Below are positions 36,768 to 46,009 of a stretch of DNA of 64,000 bases, piece after piece (the stretch's first letter is position 1; the number at the start of each line of letters is the position of its first letter). The stretch is from Nostoc sp. FACHB-152 (GTDB lineage Bacteria > Cyanobacteriota > Cyanobacteriia > Cyanobacteriales > Nostocaceae). The notes beneath the pieces were generated by a model that saw only the letters and a program-made list of their open reading frames with translations, made no database searches and was not told the origin of the DNA. The stretch lies in NCBI RefSeq assembly GCF_014697475.1, contig NZ_JACJRV010000007.1, forward strand, positions 124,001-188,000. Reading direction: 5' to 3'. The translations under genes and the position numbers were made by a program.

Positions 36768-37235
36768 ATGACTGAATCAAAGGTCAAATTTTCTGAACCA
36801 CTGCGGGTGTTTGTTTACGGTACGCTCAAACCTGGTGAAGCTAATTATCAAAGATACTGTGCTGATAAAGTAGTCAAAGTTAAAAGGGCAGTCACACTAG
36901 GCAAGCTATTTGCTTTGCCGATGGGCTACCCTGCAATGACACTAGGACAAGATCAAGTTCACGGATATTTATTTTGTTTTTCTGACCCAGAAGTTTTATC
37001 CGCTTTGGACTATCTGGAGGATTACCAACCTACTAGACCGATGTTAGAAAACCTTTACAATCGCCAACAAGTTAAAGTATACGATCTACAAGGCCAATCC
37101 CTTGGTTGGGCTTGGGCTTATTTCATGACCTTAGAGCTTGTTGGCAAATTCAAAGGAATTCTGCAAGCTGATGGTTGGTGGAGTGGCTGCGGTTTAACAG
37201 CCAAGGAGCGTTATGAGTTTGAGAAACTACCCTAG
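36768..37235 (+). CDS. Gamma-glutamylcyclotransferase-like (GGCT/AIG2) protein
   Basis: The 155-residue protein has the AIG2/GGCT fold: [16 protein letters not shown] (about 12-27), then [23 protein letters not shown] with the catalytic-type Glu in LDYLEDY (about 83-89). The family removes 5-oxoproline from gamma-glutamyl amines or peptides; the substrate here is unknown. It is divergent from leuS with an 79-bp shared promoter region and converges on the anti-sigma gene 17 bp away. Confidence 0.82.
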   Translation: MTESKVKFSEPLRVFVYGTLKPGEANYQRYCADKVVKVKRAVTLGKLFALPMGYPAMTLGQDQVHGYLFCFSDPEVLSALDYLEDYQPTRPMLENLYNRQQVKVYDLQGQSLGWAWAYFMTLELVGKFKGILQADGWWSGCGLTAKERYEFEKLP

Positions 37236-37252
37236 CCTCTAGCCTCTTTTGA

Positions 37253-37879
37253 TTAGTTAAGATTTGGTTCAATCTTTTCTAGTTTAGGCTGTTTGAGATG
37301 AGTTTGCTTTGCTGGAGAAGTCTCGGCTTTAGGAATTTCAATGACTGGTTTGTTTAATGCCACTGCCACCATCAAAGGGTGAGTCGGAGCAGCAGGGGTT
37401 TGTGCTGTTGGTGTCGTTTCTACTTCTACTTGTGGTTTTTGAGCCAGTTGTGGTGTTCTATACTCACTTCCTGGCAGCAAACCGGAAACTACGCTAATAA
37501 CACAAGCCGCAACAGCCGCGCCCCCAAATGTCCAGGCTAACCGTGAACGACGACGCAAACGTATAAATACTTTTTCGGCTGTTACTTCTGACGATTGGGC
37601 TGGGGTTGGTACTGGTAGGGTTCGTAAACCTTGCCGCAGCTTTAATAATCTGGCATACAGGCACTGAACAGAAGCATCATTGGCAAGCCATTCTTCTACT
37701 TGCCTACGTTCTGTGGCGGTCACCTCTCCATCGAGGTAGGCACTCAATAACTCGAAGCGATCGCGCTTCACCATATCCATAGTACCCGTTGATTCATTAG
37801 GATGTTGATCCATTCCTGCTGACAAATTTTTAGGAGGTTGTAAAGGGGAACGGTCGGAAAACGAAGAATCAGTAGTCAT
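37253..37879 (-). CDS. Membrane anti-sigma factor, probable partner of SigG
   Basis: The 208-residue protein has a cytosolic anti-sigma domain (about residues 38-95, FELLSAYLDGEVTATERRQVEEWL), one membrane helix (114-136, LAWTFGGAAVAACVISVVSG) and a Pro/Lys-rich extracytoplasmic tail (137-208). The AYLDGE pattern is typical of RseA/ZAS-like anti-sigmas, but the zinc HxxxCxxC is absent, so it binds sigma without zinc. It sits 158 nt behind the sigG gene on the same strand. Regulated proteolysis at the membrane, as with RseA, is inference. Confidence 0.82.
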   Translation of the reverse strand: MTTDSSFSDRSPLQPPKNLSAGMDQHPNESTGTMDMVKRDRFELLSAYLDGEVTATERRQVEEWLANDASVQCLYARLLKLRQGLRTLPVPTPAQSSEVTAEKVFIRLRRRSRLAWTFGGAAVAACVISVVSGLLPGSEYRTPQLAQKPQVEVETTPTAQTPAAPTHPLMVAVALNKPVIEIPKAETSPAKQTHLKQPKLEKIEPNLN

Positions 37880-38037
37880 TTTAACACTATTACTAATTCA
37901 TACACGGGTAAAATGAGCCAACAATATTTAATACATTCATAATTTTCCTCCTGACAGCAGCAGCACTAAGATTAATTTATAACTATTGTTAATCAATACT
38001 TAAATTATGCCACTCACCTATGGTTATAGGCTGTGAT

Positions 38038-38709
38038 TTAAATATCTAGATAACCTTGCAACTGAGCTTGCAATCTAGCTCTGGCTCTGGCAATTCTCGA
38101 CTTCACCGTTCCCAAGGAAACCCCTGTGATTTCGGCGATTTCTTCATATGCCATGCCTTCGATTTCTCTTAACACAATTGTAGTGCGAAACACTTCTGGT
38201 AAATCGGCGATCGCTTCTCGCAATTGTTCGTAAAATTCCCTAGTGGTCAGTGCTTCTTCTGGCCCTGGGGTATCTCCGGCAATTTCCCAGTCTATTTCGC
38301 CATCATCTAATGTACGGGGGGCATCTAGCGATAAGGGAGCTACAACCCGCTTGCGTTTGCGCAACTCATCGTAAAACAAGTTTGTGGCAATCCGGCTTAA
38401 CCAACCCCGAAATTTGGCGGGTTCTTGTAATCGATTAATATTTCGATACACGCGAATCCAAACTTCTTGTGCTAAATCGGCTCTGTCTGGCCAATCTGGA
38501 GCTAGGTGGTATAAAACCCGCTCAACTTGGGTCTGATAGCGGCGCAGTAGCTCCGCAAAGGCAGCACGATCTGGTCGCAATCCAACTTGACAGCGCAAAA
38601 TAAGATCGTGATTTGAGAGTTTGTCAACTTGCACCGATGCTTCTGGATACTTCGCATCAACCGTTGACCAGGATACAGCAATCGATTGACTCATAGATCG
38701 TACTGGCAT
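38038..38709 (-). CDS. sigG: ECF-type RNA polymerase sigma factor SigG
   Basis: This 223-residue group 4 sigma factor has region 2 (about residues 55-115; DLAQEVWIRVYRNINRLQEP and FRGWLSRIATNLFYDELRKR) and region 4 (about 165-215; LPEVFRTTIVLREIEGMAYE and an HTH ISGVSLGTVKSR-type segment). Length and partner gene match the cyanobacterial SigG module (Synechocystis slr1545/slr1546), which responds to envelope or membrane stress. ATG at 38707-38709. A long non-coding region upstream (38710-39383) probably holds its promoter; no clear element was recognised there. Confidence 0.88.
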   Translation of the reverse strand: MPVRSMSQSIAVSWSTVDAKYPEASVQVDKLSNHDLILRCQVGLRPDRAAFAELLRRYQTQVERVLYHLAPDWPDRADLAQEVWIRVYRNINRLQEPAKFRGWLSRIATNLFYDELRKRKRVVAPLSLDAPRTLDDGEIDWEIAGDTPGPEEALTTREFYEQLREAIADLPEVFRTTIVLREIEGMAYEEIAEITGVSLGTVKSRIARARARLQAQLQGYLDI

Positions 38710-39383
38710 TAAATCATCCCTTCCTATTAGACCTGCTATCTTGCTGGTTGTTCCTGAGTTAGGTGCCGGATTTAGGATTGGAACACTGAAGTATACAATT
38801 TAGATAATTCTCTTGGCTTAAAAAACAGTGATAATTTTTATTTTTCTAGATATTTAGCTATTTCAGCCGGATAATGCCATATTTACATTCAGGGCAATTT
38901 CACGTATATTTGTGCGTCTGATAACAACTGACTATTTACGCTTGACAAAAAATGTAAATTATGTACTAGGTATTTAGCAAAGAGCAGACTCTAGGTGAAA
39001 GAGCCTAAACAACTGAAACACTCTCGCTTGGGATTAAAAATCTGAGTTTGTTGACAGACAAACAGCGAAAATTTTTTAGCTTCTACTTTGAATACTGAAT
39101 TGATATTCGATCAGCCGTTAGACTGTGTAGATATCGTAAAGCCTTCACTAAGGGTAGAGTAATACCAATTCTCTAAAATGAGGCAACAGATGAAAATCAG
39201 GCAAGTCTTACTGGAACTAGATTTCTTAATTGCGATCTTCTAGCCTGCGAGCGTCATGGCGAATTAGTAGAAAATCTTGGGACTGGTAATTGTTGCCAGA
39301 CAGCAGAAAGCTCGCAGAAATTCATAATTATTTATTATGAGTTAGAAATTATGAAATTATGCTGGCATCCTTTAAGAGGAATG
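38710..39383. other. Gene-free stretch, 674 bp
   Basis: AT-rich sequence upstream of sigG. I see no RNA gene, convincing promoter, strong hairpin or repeat. Short open frames, such as the 21-codon one at 39178, have no ribosome binding site. Confidence 0.5.
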
Positions 39384-39533
39384 TTATTTTTCCGGTCTAG
39401 TTACCAGAATAGTGAGTTTTTCTGGATGTTCCTGATAAATAGCATCCTTATTAGCTGGATCTGGTAAGCGAACTTGAAAAAAGAAATTAATGGAAAATGT
39501 GATTGTGATTGCTAGTAATAGTTTTTCAAACAT
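39384..39533 (-). CDS. Small exported or membrane protein (49 aa)
   Basis: I start at ATG 39531-39533 (MFEKLLLAITITFSINFFFQ), with GGGAGA about 7 nt upstream; the longer frame to 39632 has no such site. The first 20 residues are hydrophobic (signal peptide or anchor) and the rest is short and polar (VRLPDPANKDAIYQEHPEKL). No family recognised. It is divergent from the L,D-transpeptidase gene. Confidence 0.55.
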   Translation of the reverse strand: MFEKLLLAITITFSINFFFQVRLPDPANKDAIYQEHPEKLTILVTRPEK

Positions 39534-39817
39534 GGATTTTCTCCCGCCCACACCATTAATGATTGATTGCTGCACTTGGAGAGTTCTAAAAAAAAGCCTG
39601 AATGGCATAAGCCTGATTTTGGCACTTCGCAAAAATAAGGTTTTTCACCAGAAGTTTTTTTTGCTGAGACATCCGTATAGGCTTAGTCTGCCCAGAATTG
39701 TGGGTAAGTTTGTAAGGAAACAGATAAGTATTTATGAAGTCTTGATAATTGAATGATGAGTACATTCAATTATGGAAAGAGATTGGATCTGTCAGGGATA
39801 AACAATAGGCGATCGCA

Positions 39818-40591
39818 ATGGTAAGAAATGAATTTGTAGCGCGTGTAGTCATGTTTCTCTGTTTTGGTACAGCGATATTATCGCTAGCTGTCCATTGGCG
39901 CGTTACTACAACGCAACAACAGTTTGATAGTTCAGCCTCCACTCAGGGAAATGTTCCTAGAGGTTTAGGGGAAACAGCCTTTGGCGCGTCTACAATTGCT
40001 GGTGAACCTATCCCAGGAGGAAATCTTCAAGGAACTTCTAAGTTAAAGTCCTCTGATATCCAGCCTCATAATAATTCGGGTACAGTGAACCAAAATGTAG
40101 CGATAAACACTGATATACCCAATAATCGTAATACTGATGAGCAGCCAAAATCCTTTTTTGCCCAACTATTAGATCAACAAAAAACTTCTAATAAGCTGGG
40201 GACAAAAACCCAAGTAATAGTTGATCTAAGCGATCGCCGCACTTACGTTTATCAAGGCGATTTGGTTATAGCCAGCTACCCCATTGCTATAGGTAAGAAA
40301 GGATGGGAAACGCCTGAGGGTACTTTTGAAGTGATGAATATGCAACATGACCCAATTTGGCAACACCCAATTACTGGTAAAGTCTTTCCGCCTGGGAATG
40401 ATAGTCCGCTTGGCGATCGCTGGATTGGTTTTTGGACAGATGGACGTAATCAAATTGGTTTTCACGGCACTCCAGATATCCATCTGTTAGGGGCTGCCAT
40501 TTCTCACGGATGTTTAAGAATGCGTAATGCTGATGTCCGGTTGTTATACGACCAAGTGAAAGTTGGCACACTGGTGACTGTGCGTGATTAA
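39818..40591 (+). CDS. L,D-transpeptidase (YkuD domain)
   Basis: The 257-residue envelope enzyme cross-links peptidoglycan stems or attaches proteins to them. It has an N-terminal membrane segment (about residues 8-27), an Asn/Gln-rich linker (30-125) and a YkuD catalytic domain (130-256). The catalytic signature is intact: His216 in FHGTP, and SHGCLRM with Ser229, His230, Cys232 and Arg234. ATG at 39818 sits just after a HIP1-like gcgatcgc. Confidence 0.9.
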   Translation: MVRNEFVARVVMFLCFGTAILSLAVHWRVTTTQQQFDSSASTQGNVPRGLGETAFGASTIAGEPIPGGNLQGTSKLKSSDIQPHNNSGTVNQNVAINTDIPNNRNTDEQPKSFFAQLLDQQKTSNKLGTKTQVIVDLSDRRTYVYQGDLVIASYPIAIGKKGWETPEGTFEVMNMQHDPIWQHPITGKVFPPGNDSPLGDRWIGFWTDGRNQIGFHGTPDIHLLGAAISHGCLRMRNADVRLLYDQVKVGTLVTVRD

Positions 40592-40593
40592 TC

Positions 40594-40632
40594 AAGGGTC
40601 AAAAGTCCATAGTCAAAAGTCCATAGTCAAAA
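40594..40632. repeat. Tandem repeat (gtcaaaagtccata, 14 bp)
   Basis: Two copies of gtcaaaagtccata plus a partial third follow the L,D-transpeptidase stop. Confidence 0.75.
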
Positions 40633-40661
40633 CAGATTGACCAACGACTATTGACCCTTCG

Positions 40662-40712
40662 GGTTCACCAGTTGCTCATGGGGGAAACCCCCAAGACCGC
40701 ACTGGTTCACCA
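40662..40712. repeat. Dispersed repeat with gggggaaaccccc stem
   Basis: A 51-bp unit begins and ends with ggttcacca (40662-40670 and 40704-40712) and contains tgctcatgggggaaaccccc. It shares ctcatgggggaaac in inverse orientation with the repeat cluster near 2298-2318. It lies between heptamer repeats (ttgacca, atgacta) of the convergent gap. Confidence 0.7.
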
Positions 40713-40729
40713 ATGACTATTGACCAAAT

Positions 40730-41275
40730 TTATTTTTGTTCAAAGCTAGGTGCGTAAACTTGAAGTAAGGTACTAACTTGGCGCAGAACTTCATTACCAG
40801 TGTTTTTAGCCAAAACTGGTGTTCTGTTGTCGAGTGTGGGTTGGTCGAGGTTGCGACGGATCGCTTCACTGACTTGTTGGGAAATTAATTCTTGTAGTTC
40901 GGCTTTAGCTCTTAAACTCTGATAATTAGCACCTTCTTCTGTGGTGGCATACAAAGGTGGTAAGCGGTTGAGGGCATAGGCGGCAATATCGCCTACATCT
41001 AAGGAACTTTCGCTGGTAGCTTCGATTTCTGCTACACGCGCGATCGCCTCAGTCAATACCAATTCTTCCATGACGTTAATAAATTGTTTGCGAGGCACCG
41101 CCACTACCTCACCAGTTAATAGCGCGCCCATTAATCGATCTAGCGCCATGTACTCTTCTATCGAAAGTTCGGATGCATTATCACAAATTCGCCCAACTTC
41201 TGCTTCCATTGCCGGCGTGAGATAACCATCCTGGAGAGCTTGTTCTACAATTTTTTCAATACTCATAACGCTCAT
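40730..41275 (-). CDS. ComFB-family protein
   Basis: The 181-residue cytosolic protein has a first helical part (about residues 5-75; DGYLTPAMEAEVGRIC, LDRLMGALLTGEVVAVPRKQ) and a ComFB domain (about 63-130; NVMEELVLTEAIARVAEI, DVGDIAAYALNRLPPLYATT). Cyanobacterial ComFB proteins have been reported to bind cyclic dinucleotides and to affect competence and pili; I cannot confirm ligand residues. The tail (NTGNEVLRQVSTLLQVYAPS) is extra. ATG at 41273-41275; monocistronic. Confidence 0.8.
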   Translation of the reverse strand: MSVMSIEKIVEQALQDGYLTPAMEAEVGRICDNASELSIEEYMALDRLMGALLTGEVVAVPRKQFINVMEELVLTEAIARVAEIEATSESSLDVGDIAAYALNRLPPLYATTEEGANYQSLRAKAELQELISQQVSEAIRRNLDQPTLDNRTPVLAKNTGNEVLRQVSTLLQVYAPSFEQK

Positions 41276-41384
41276 CTTTTTAAGCCACCCAAGTAAGGTA
41301 GGGACGGTACTAATTCAATTTATTCTGCCCAATTATCAGCGCACAATATACAAAATTATGCACATACGCTATCAATTATTTTTT

Positions 41385-42293
41385 CTATTCAAAGACCTTG
41401 TTTCGCCAGGGTACTGGGTCAACAGATTGCCCGTTGACATATAAACCCCAATGCAAATGCGGCCCTGTAGATGCACCTGTTGAACCCACTCCGCCAATTA
41501 ATTGACCAGCTTTCACTAAATCGCCTTCCTTCACGTTAATGCGACTTAGATGCATAAATATGCTTGTCACGCCTTGACCGTGGTCTATGCCTACTACATT
41601 ACCGTGAACTCGGAAGCCTTGTGATACTTTGCCAACCAATGCAACTCGCCCAGAGGCTGGGGCAGTTACAGGCGAACCTGCGGCTCCTGCGTAGTCAACG
41701 CCACGATGATAGTAGTCTGTTGCAAATTTACCATTATAGTAACGGCGCACGCCATAAATTGTGCTAATCCTGGCTTTACTTGGGGCTATAAACTTACCAT
41801 TCCAATATTTTTCTGGTGTTTGTAAGGCTTTAAATGCTGCTACACGCTTGAGTTCATATTCGGTGGCTCCATCAGCAGATTTCCCTGGTGGTAGAGTAAT
41901 GCGTTGTATAGGGAATTTCCGAGGGCGTACTTTCACTGCCAAATTTTTGACTTGACCATCCCCAAAAATTTTCACAGTTCTGGTTCCTGCGGGTTCTAGC
42001 GGAGTTGTGGGGATAAATGCTCGATATTTATTTGGTGCAACGGCAAAGGCTGGGTAGGCTTTTTCGCCAACAGTTATTTTTGGTTGGTTGGCATCATTTT
42101 GGCTATCTACATCAATGATTACAGATAGCGTATCTCCTAACTGAGGATTAGTGGGAGATACTTGCACTTGCAAAGCTTCTACAGGCAATGCCAAGGTTAC
42201 GGGTAAAAATGTTAATATTCCCAAGAACAAATTTGTGGTATTGCGGCTCACTTGCCTACTTTGAGAACTTCTAGCGCGATTATCGATAGTCAT
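41385..42293 (-). CDS. M23-family (LytM-like) peptidase
   Basis: The 302-residue exported protein has a signal or anchor (about residues 20-40), a beta-rich N-terminal domain (41-125; VEVSP-type Ig-like) and a C-terminal M23 peptidase domain (about 165-300). Zinc ligands are His196 and Asp200 (HRGVD) and His281 in PHLHWG, with His248 and His279 as catalytic partners (MHLS, PHLH). The complete site suggests an active peptidoglycan endopeptidase, not a regulatory pseudo-enzyme. Start ATG 42291-42293; no partner gene is close. Confidence 0.9.
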   Translation of the reverse strand: MTIDNRARSSQSRQVSRNTTNLFLGILTFLPVTLALPVEALQVQVSPTNPQLGDTLSVIIDVDSQNDANQPKITVGEKAYPAFAVAPNKYRAFIPTTPLEPAGTRTVKIFGDGQVKNLAVKVRPRKFPIQRITLPPGKSADGATEYELKRVAAFKALQTPEKYWNGKFIAPSKARISTIYGVRRYYNGKFATDYYHRGVDYAGAAGSPVTAPASGRVALVGKVSQGFRVHGNVVGIDHGQGVTSIFMHLSRINVKEGDLVKAGQLIGGVGSTGASTGPHLHWGLYVNGQSVDPVPWRNKVFE

Positions 42294-42675
42294 AATAACT
42301 AATAGAACAATCCTTTACTTTTGCTGACAGACAGACTATGCGATAAGTACTAGGGTTCCTGAACCACAGCAGATAATTGTAAATACATAATATTCTGATA
42401 TTTGATGGTTTTAATAGATATTCTAGGCAATAATATATACTTATTTTTAATTGATCGCCAATGATAATCATTAACTTTAATATATGTTAAACCAATCAAC
42501 ACTTGTGGCTTGTATAGAAGCCTGAGACTTAAACCTCTACATTTTGTTAAAGCGATGGCAAGACCCCTGGGAAGGGTATTCTAAATTTTGAACTGCTAAT
42601 TTAGCATCTTAAAATTTCGATATCTCAACCAGAAAAAGGTTTATCCACAATTATTAAGTTTGTTAAAGTAGAACA

Positions 42676-43653
42676 TCAGCCAAACCATGCTAGCCAAAAA
42701 GGTAATGCGATAAATAATCCTACAAATGTTAAGGCAATACTGCTAGCTAATAAGTTACGATCCAAGTCATAAACTTCTGCCAAAATTAACACAGAAAGAC
42801 CCGTTGGTGTTCCAGACATTAACACTAAGATAAGCCTGTGTTCACCAGTTACCCCTAAAAAAGTTGCACCTAATCCTACTAATATAGGAACAATAAATAC
42901 TTTTAATACGCTGGCAACAGAAGCAATCTTTAAACTTTTCCAGCCTGTGATTGTTCTTAGGCGCAAACCTACAAGTACCAAGGCTAAGGCAATCACTACC
43001 CAGACAGCTTGTTCTAATCCTGATTCTACTATCGCTGGCAACTCAATAAACTGAGTACTTAAGCCCAAAAAAAATGTCCACAAACTCGGAACAGTTATTA
43101 AATCTCGTAATTGAATCCACCAATGATTATCGGTGTGACTCTTACCAAAATAGCTAGCAATTAAAACAGCTATGCCATAAGTCCCTACAACGTTGTTAGT
43201 CACACTGAATAATACTGCCCAGTCATTGTTTGTGGGACTAGTTAATACTTGTGTGAGTGTTAATCCTACAAAACCCGTATTGCCTAAGATTGTAGCCAGA
43301 ATAAAACTGCCTAAACTGGCTCGCATAAAGGGAATGTCGATCGCCAACTCGGAATTTGCTACATCTGGCTGTTGTTGTTGGCTTTTGAACCATTGTAAAC
43401 CTTGCCAAATACATAGTGCTAAGACCAGACTCAGCAATAATACTCCAATTGCAACTCCAGGTATGAGTACGCCATGAGATAAGTCAGTGTGACGTGCCAA
43501 AACCAAAATTTGTAATGGTACTCCTACCCAGTAAAGTCCATTACCTAGCCACTTGAAAATTTTATCTGGGGTGAATTTAGATATTAAGAGTCCTATACCT
43601 ACCCAAATTAGAAATGGAGTATAGGCATGAATCAGGCTGTCAATCATTGTCAC
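42676..43653 (-). CDS. AEC (auxin efflux carrier) family transporter
   Basis: The 325-residue membrane protein has about ten hydrophobic helices and the AEC pattern: GNTGFVGLTL in the first half and LMSGTPTGLSVLILAEVYDL near the end, with both half-repeats carrying the Gly/Thr crossing motifs. Members export or import organic anions or bile-acid-like compounds; the substrate is not predictable. The longest start is GTG 43651-43653; ATG at 43645-43647 two codons later is possible. Confidence 0.85.
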   Translation of the reverse strand: MTMIDSLIHAYTPFLIWVGIGLLISKFTPDKIFKWLGNGLYWVGVPLQILVLARHTDLSHGVLIPGVAIGVLLLSLVLALCIWQGLQWFKSQQQQPDVANSELAIDIPFMRASLGSFILATILGNTGFVGLTLTQVLTSPTNNDWAVLFSVTNNVVGTYGIAVLIASYFGKSHTDNHWWIQLRDLITVPSLWTFFLGLSTQFIELPAIVESGLEQAVWVVIALALVLVGLRLRTITGWKSLKIASVASVLKVFIVPILVGLGATFLGVTGEHRLILVLMSGTPTGLSVLILAEVYDLDRNLLASSIALTFVGLFIALPFWLAWFG

Positions 43654-43820
43654 GCGGCACCTTGGTTGAGGTGTCAGAATGGTTGCTGTTGCTCGTAAAC
43701 CAGCACAGCCTTCTTAATTATTATTGAAGGTGAACCTTTCGTGACTTTTTGTGTAGAAAAAATTTAGCGATCGCTAGGCAACTGCCATGAAAGTACAGCG
43801 TGATTTGGCATAGATAAATA

Positions 43821-43844
43821 AAAAAAGGTAGGAAGCCCTACCTT
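43821..43844 (-). terminator. Terminator of the devBCA operon
   Basis: Stem aaggtagg (43825-43832), loop aagc, stem cctacctt (43837-43844). On the minus strand a T-run follows (complement of 43821-43826). It lies about 125 nt beyond the devA stop. The rest of 43654-43970 shows no other feature. Confidence 0.8.
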
Positions 43845-43970
43845 GAACCCAAAAAAAAGCATTTTGTAACCAAATACGATATTTACTCTTACATATAGGT
43901 GTGACGGCAATATTGCAAACTCACGACAAACGTATGAATAATTACTCAATTTAACTAAATGCTGATTTTA

Positions 43971-44678
43971 CTAGCATTTGAGCATTTTACTTCCTGCTGC
44001 TTGCACAAGAGAGCCGTCCTCCATATGAACGATGCGATCGGCAATGTCTAAAATGCGGTTGTCATGAGTCACCATCAAGATGGTGCAATGCCTTTCTTTA
44101 GCTAGTCTTTGCATAAGGTTCACTACGTCTCGGCCTGATTGACTATCAAGGGCGGCGGTTGGTTCATCGGCTAAGACGATTTTAGGGTAACTTACCAAAG
44201 CACGAGCGATCGCTACTCGCTGTTTTTGCCCTCCCGACAGTTTATCAGGATAATAATGTAGGCGATTACCTAAGCCTACCTGCTCTAGCATCCCAGTTGA
44301 GCGGATTTGCATCTCTTGTGGATCAATGTGCTGATGCAATTCCAAGCCCATTTTGACATTTTGGAGTGCTGTTAAACTTCCATGCAAGTTATGAGCTTGG
44401 AAAATATAACCATTATGGCGGCGTATCTGTACTAATTGTTCTGCGCTGGCACCGCAAAGTTCTTGCCCTAAAACTTGTAAGCTGCCAAACTGTGAAGATC
44501 GCAACCCACCAACTAAGGTTAATAGAGTCGTTTTTCCTGACCCAGATGGCCCTGTCAATATAATAATTTCACCAGCATTAATCTCTAAGTTGATATTAAA
44601 TAATACTTGTTTACGTAATGTGCCGTAACCAAAATAATGGTTGAGATTATAGATAGAAATAATGGGTTTGCTCACCAT
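43971..44678 (-). CDS. devA: DevA-like ABC transporter ATPase
   Basis: The 235-residue ATPase belongs to the MacB/DevA group. Walker A is TGPSGSGKTT (about 38-47), the signature LSGGQKQRV (about 143-151), Walker B KIVLADEPTAALD (about 162-174) and switch His MVTHDNR. DevBCA exporters carry glycolipids or other hydrophobic cargo across the envelope with an outer-membrane channel; the founding operon in Nostoc sp. PCC 7120 lays down the heterocyst glycolipid layer. This is one of several paralogous operons expected in such genomes, so the cargo is not known. The symbol denotes family. Confidence 0.88.
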   Translation of the reverse strand: MVSKPIISIYNLNHYFGYGTLRKQVLFNINLEINAGEIIILTGPSGSGKTTLLTLVGGLRSSQFGSLQVLGQELCGASAEQLVQIRRHNGYIFQAHNLHGSLTALQNVKMGLELHQHIDPQEMQIRSTGMLEQVGLGNRLHYYPDKLSGGQKQRVAIARALVSYPKIVLADEPTAALDSQSGRDVVNLMQRLAKERHCTILMVTHDNRILDIADRIVHMEDGSLVQAAGSKMLKC

Positions 44679-44747
44679 GAATAATTTGTAATTAAATCGG
44701 TTTTTGATGCTTATTCGCTACAAATGAAAAATGACCAATAACAATTT

Positions 44748-45923
44748 TTAAAACATATCAGCAGGGTCGGCAGATTGCAGCTTGCGTGTAGCGATTATTC
44801 CTGAAATAGCGCACATAATAAAAGTTAAAATTATGACTTGCACGCCTCTAATTAAAGTCATATACATTGGTAAATTTGTGGCAGCACGAGTTATCTGATA
44901 AAGTCCCAAAGAGACTACTACACCAGGTAGAAAACCTAAGAGTGCTAAAATTAATGCCTCTTCAAAAACTATGCTTAGTAAATAGTAATTGCGATACCCA
45001 ATAGCTTTAAATGTGGCATATTCTTTTATATGGGCATTAACATCTGTAGAAAGGACTTGATAAACAATAATTACTCCTACTACAAAACCCATTGATACAC
45101 CTAAGCTAAAAATAAATCCTATGGGTGAATTTGTTCGCCAAAAGTTATTCTCAAATTCGATAAATTCGGCATGAGTTAGCACTTTCACATCATCTCGAAG
45201 ATGTGCTTTTAATGCTGTTGTCACCTGTTGTGCATCGTAGCCAGGTTTTATCTGAATCAAGCCCAAGCTGATACTGTTGGATTGTCTTCTAGAAAATATT
45301 CGCAAAAAGTTCTGATCGCTGGTAATCAGGCTACCATCTGCCCCAAAGGAAGCACCAACTTTAAATAATCCCGTTATTTTAATTGTGCGCTGTTCTATTT
45401 CTGTGGTGAGGATTTGACCTTGATCAATTTGGGCGATCGCTTGTTGATATTCGCCTCTCGCACCGCGATCAAATAGGACATTATCAGGTAGTTTGAGTGC
45501 CTGTAATTGTTGGTTGACATCGGGTAAATCAAAGGCTGGCTTATCTGGATTGAAACCGATAACTAACACTCCTGTTTCAAGTCGCGTTTGGGGGTTCTTC
45601 CAGATACTATTACTGAAATACATTGGTTCTGCTGATTTTACGCCCGGTACATCCATCGCTTGGTACAATCGCCGTCGCGAAAACGACGACATACTTTGTA
45701 GGTTACGGGCTTGAGGACTAATTAATACGATGTCTGCTTCTAAACTCCGATGCAGTCTAGTATTACTGTCATACAGTGCAGTTTCAAAGCCAAGCTGCAT
45801 GAACATCAACACATCAGCAAACGCAATACCTGATAATGCCACCAAAAGACGACTTTTTTCATGACTCAGTTGCAGCCATCCTAACGGTGTTCGTCGCTGC
45901 ATTTGTTTGATTAATCCCATCAT
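44748..45923 (-). CDS. devC: DevC-like ABC transporter permease
   Basis: I start at ATG 45921-45923 (MMGLIKQMQRRTPLGWLQLS), which fits the family; the TTG start at 45953 adds ten untypical residues. The 391-residue protein has one N-terminal membrane helix (about residues 28-48), a large periplasmic domain (50-270) and three C-terminal helices (about 275-300, 325-350, 355-378) of the FtsX/MacB type, ending ATRKLQSADPADMF. It couples DevA to the DevB adaptor. 69 nt separate it from devA. Confidence 0.88.
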   Translation of the reverse strand: MMGLIKQMQRRTPLGWLQLSHEKSRLLVALSGIAFADVLMFMQLGFETALYDSNTRLHRSLEADIVLISPQARNLQSMSSFSRRRLYQAMDVPGVKSAEPMYFSNSIWKNPQTRLETGVLVIGFNPDKPAFDLPDVNQQLQALKLPDNVLFDRGARGEYQQAIAQIDQGQILTTEIEQRTIKITGLFKVGASFGADGSLITSDQNFLRIFSRRQSNSISLGLIQIKPGYDAQQVTTALKAHLRDDVKVLTHAEFIEFENNFWRTNSPIGFIFSLGVSMGFVVGVIIVYQVLSTDVNAHIKEYATFKAIGYRNYYLLSIVFEEALILALLGFLPGVVVSLGLYQITRAATNLPMYMTLIRGVQVIILTFIMCAISGIIATRKLQSADPADMF

Positions 45924-46009
45924 AGTTAAGTGCTGAGTGGAGAGAGTTAACAAGTAATAAAAATCGTCTGTTTCCTGTAACCTGTAACCTGTAACCTATT
46001 CCCTCTTTG

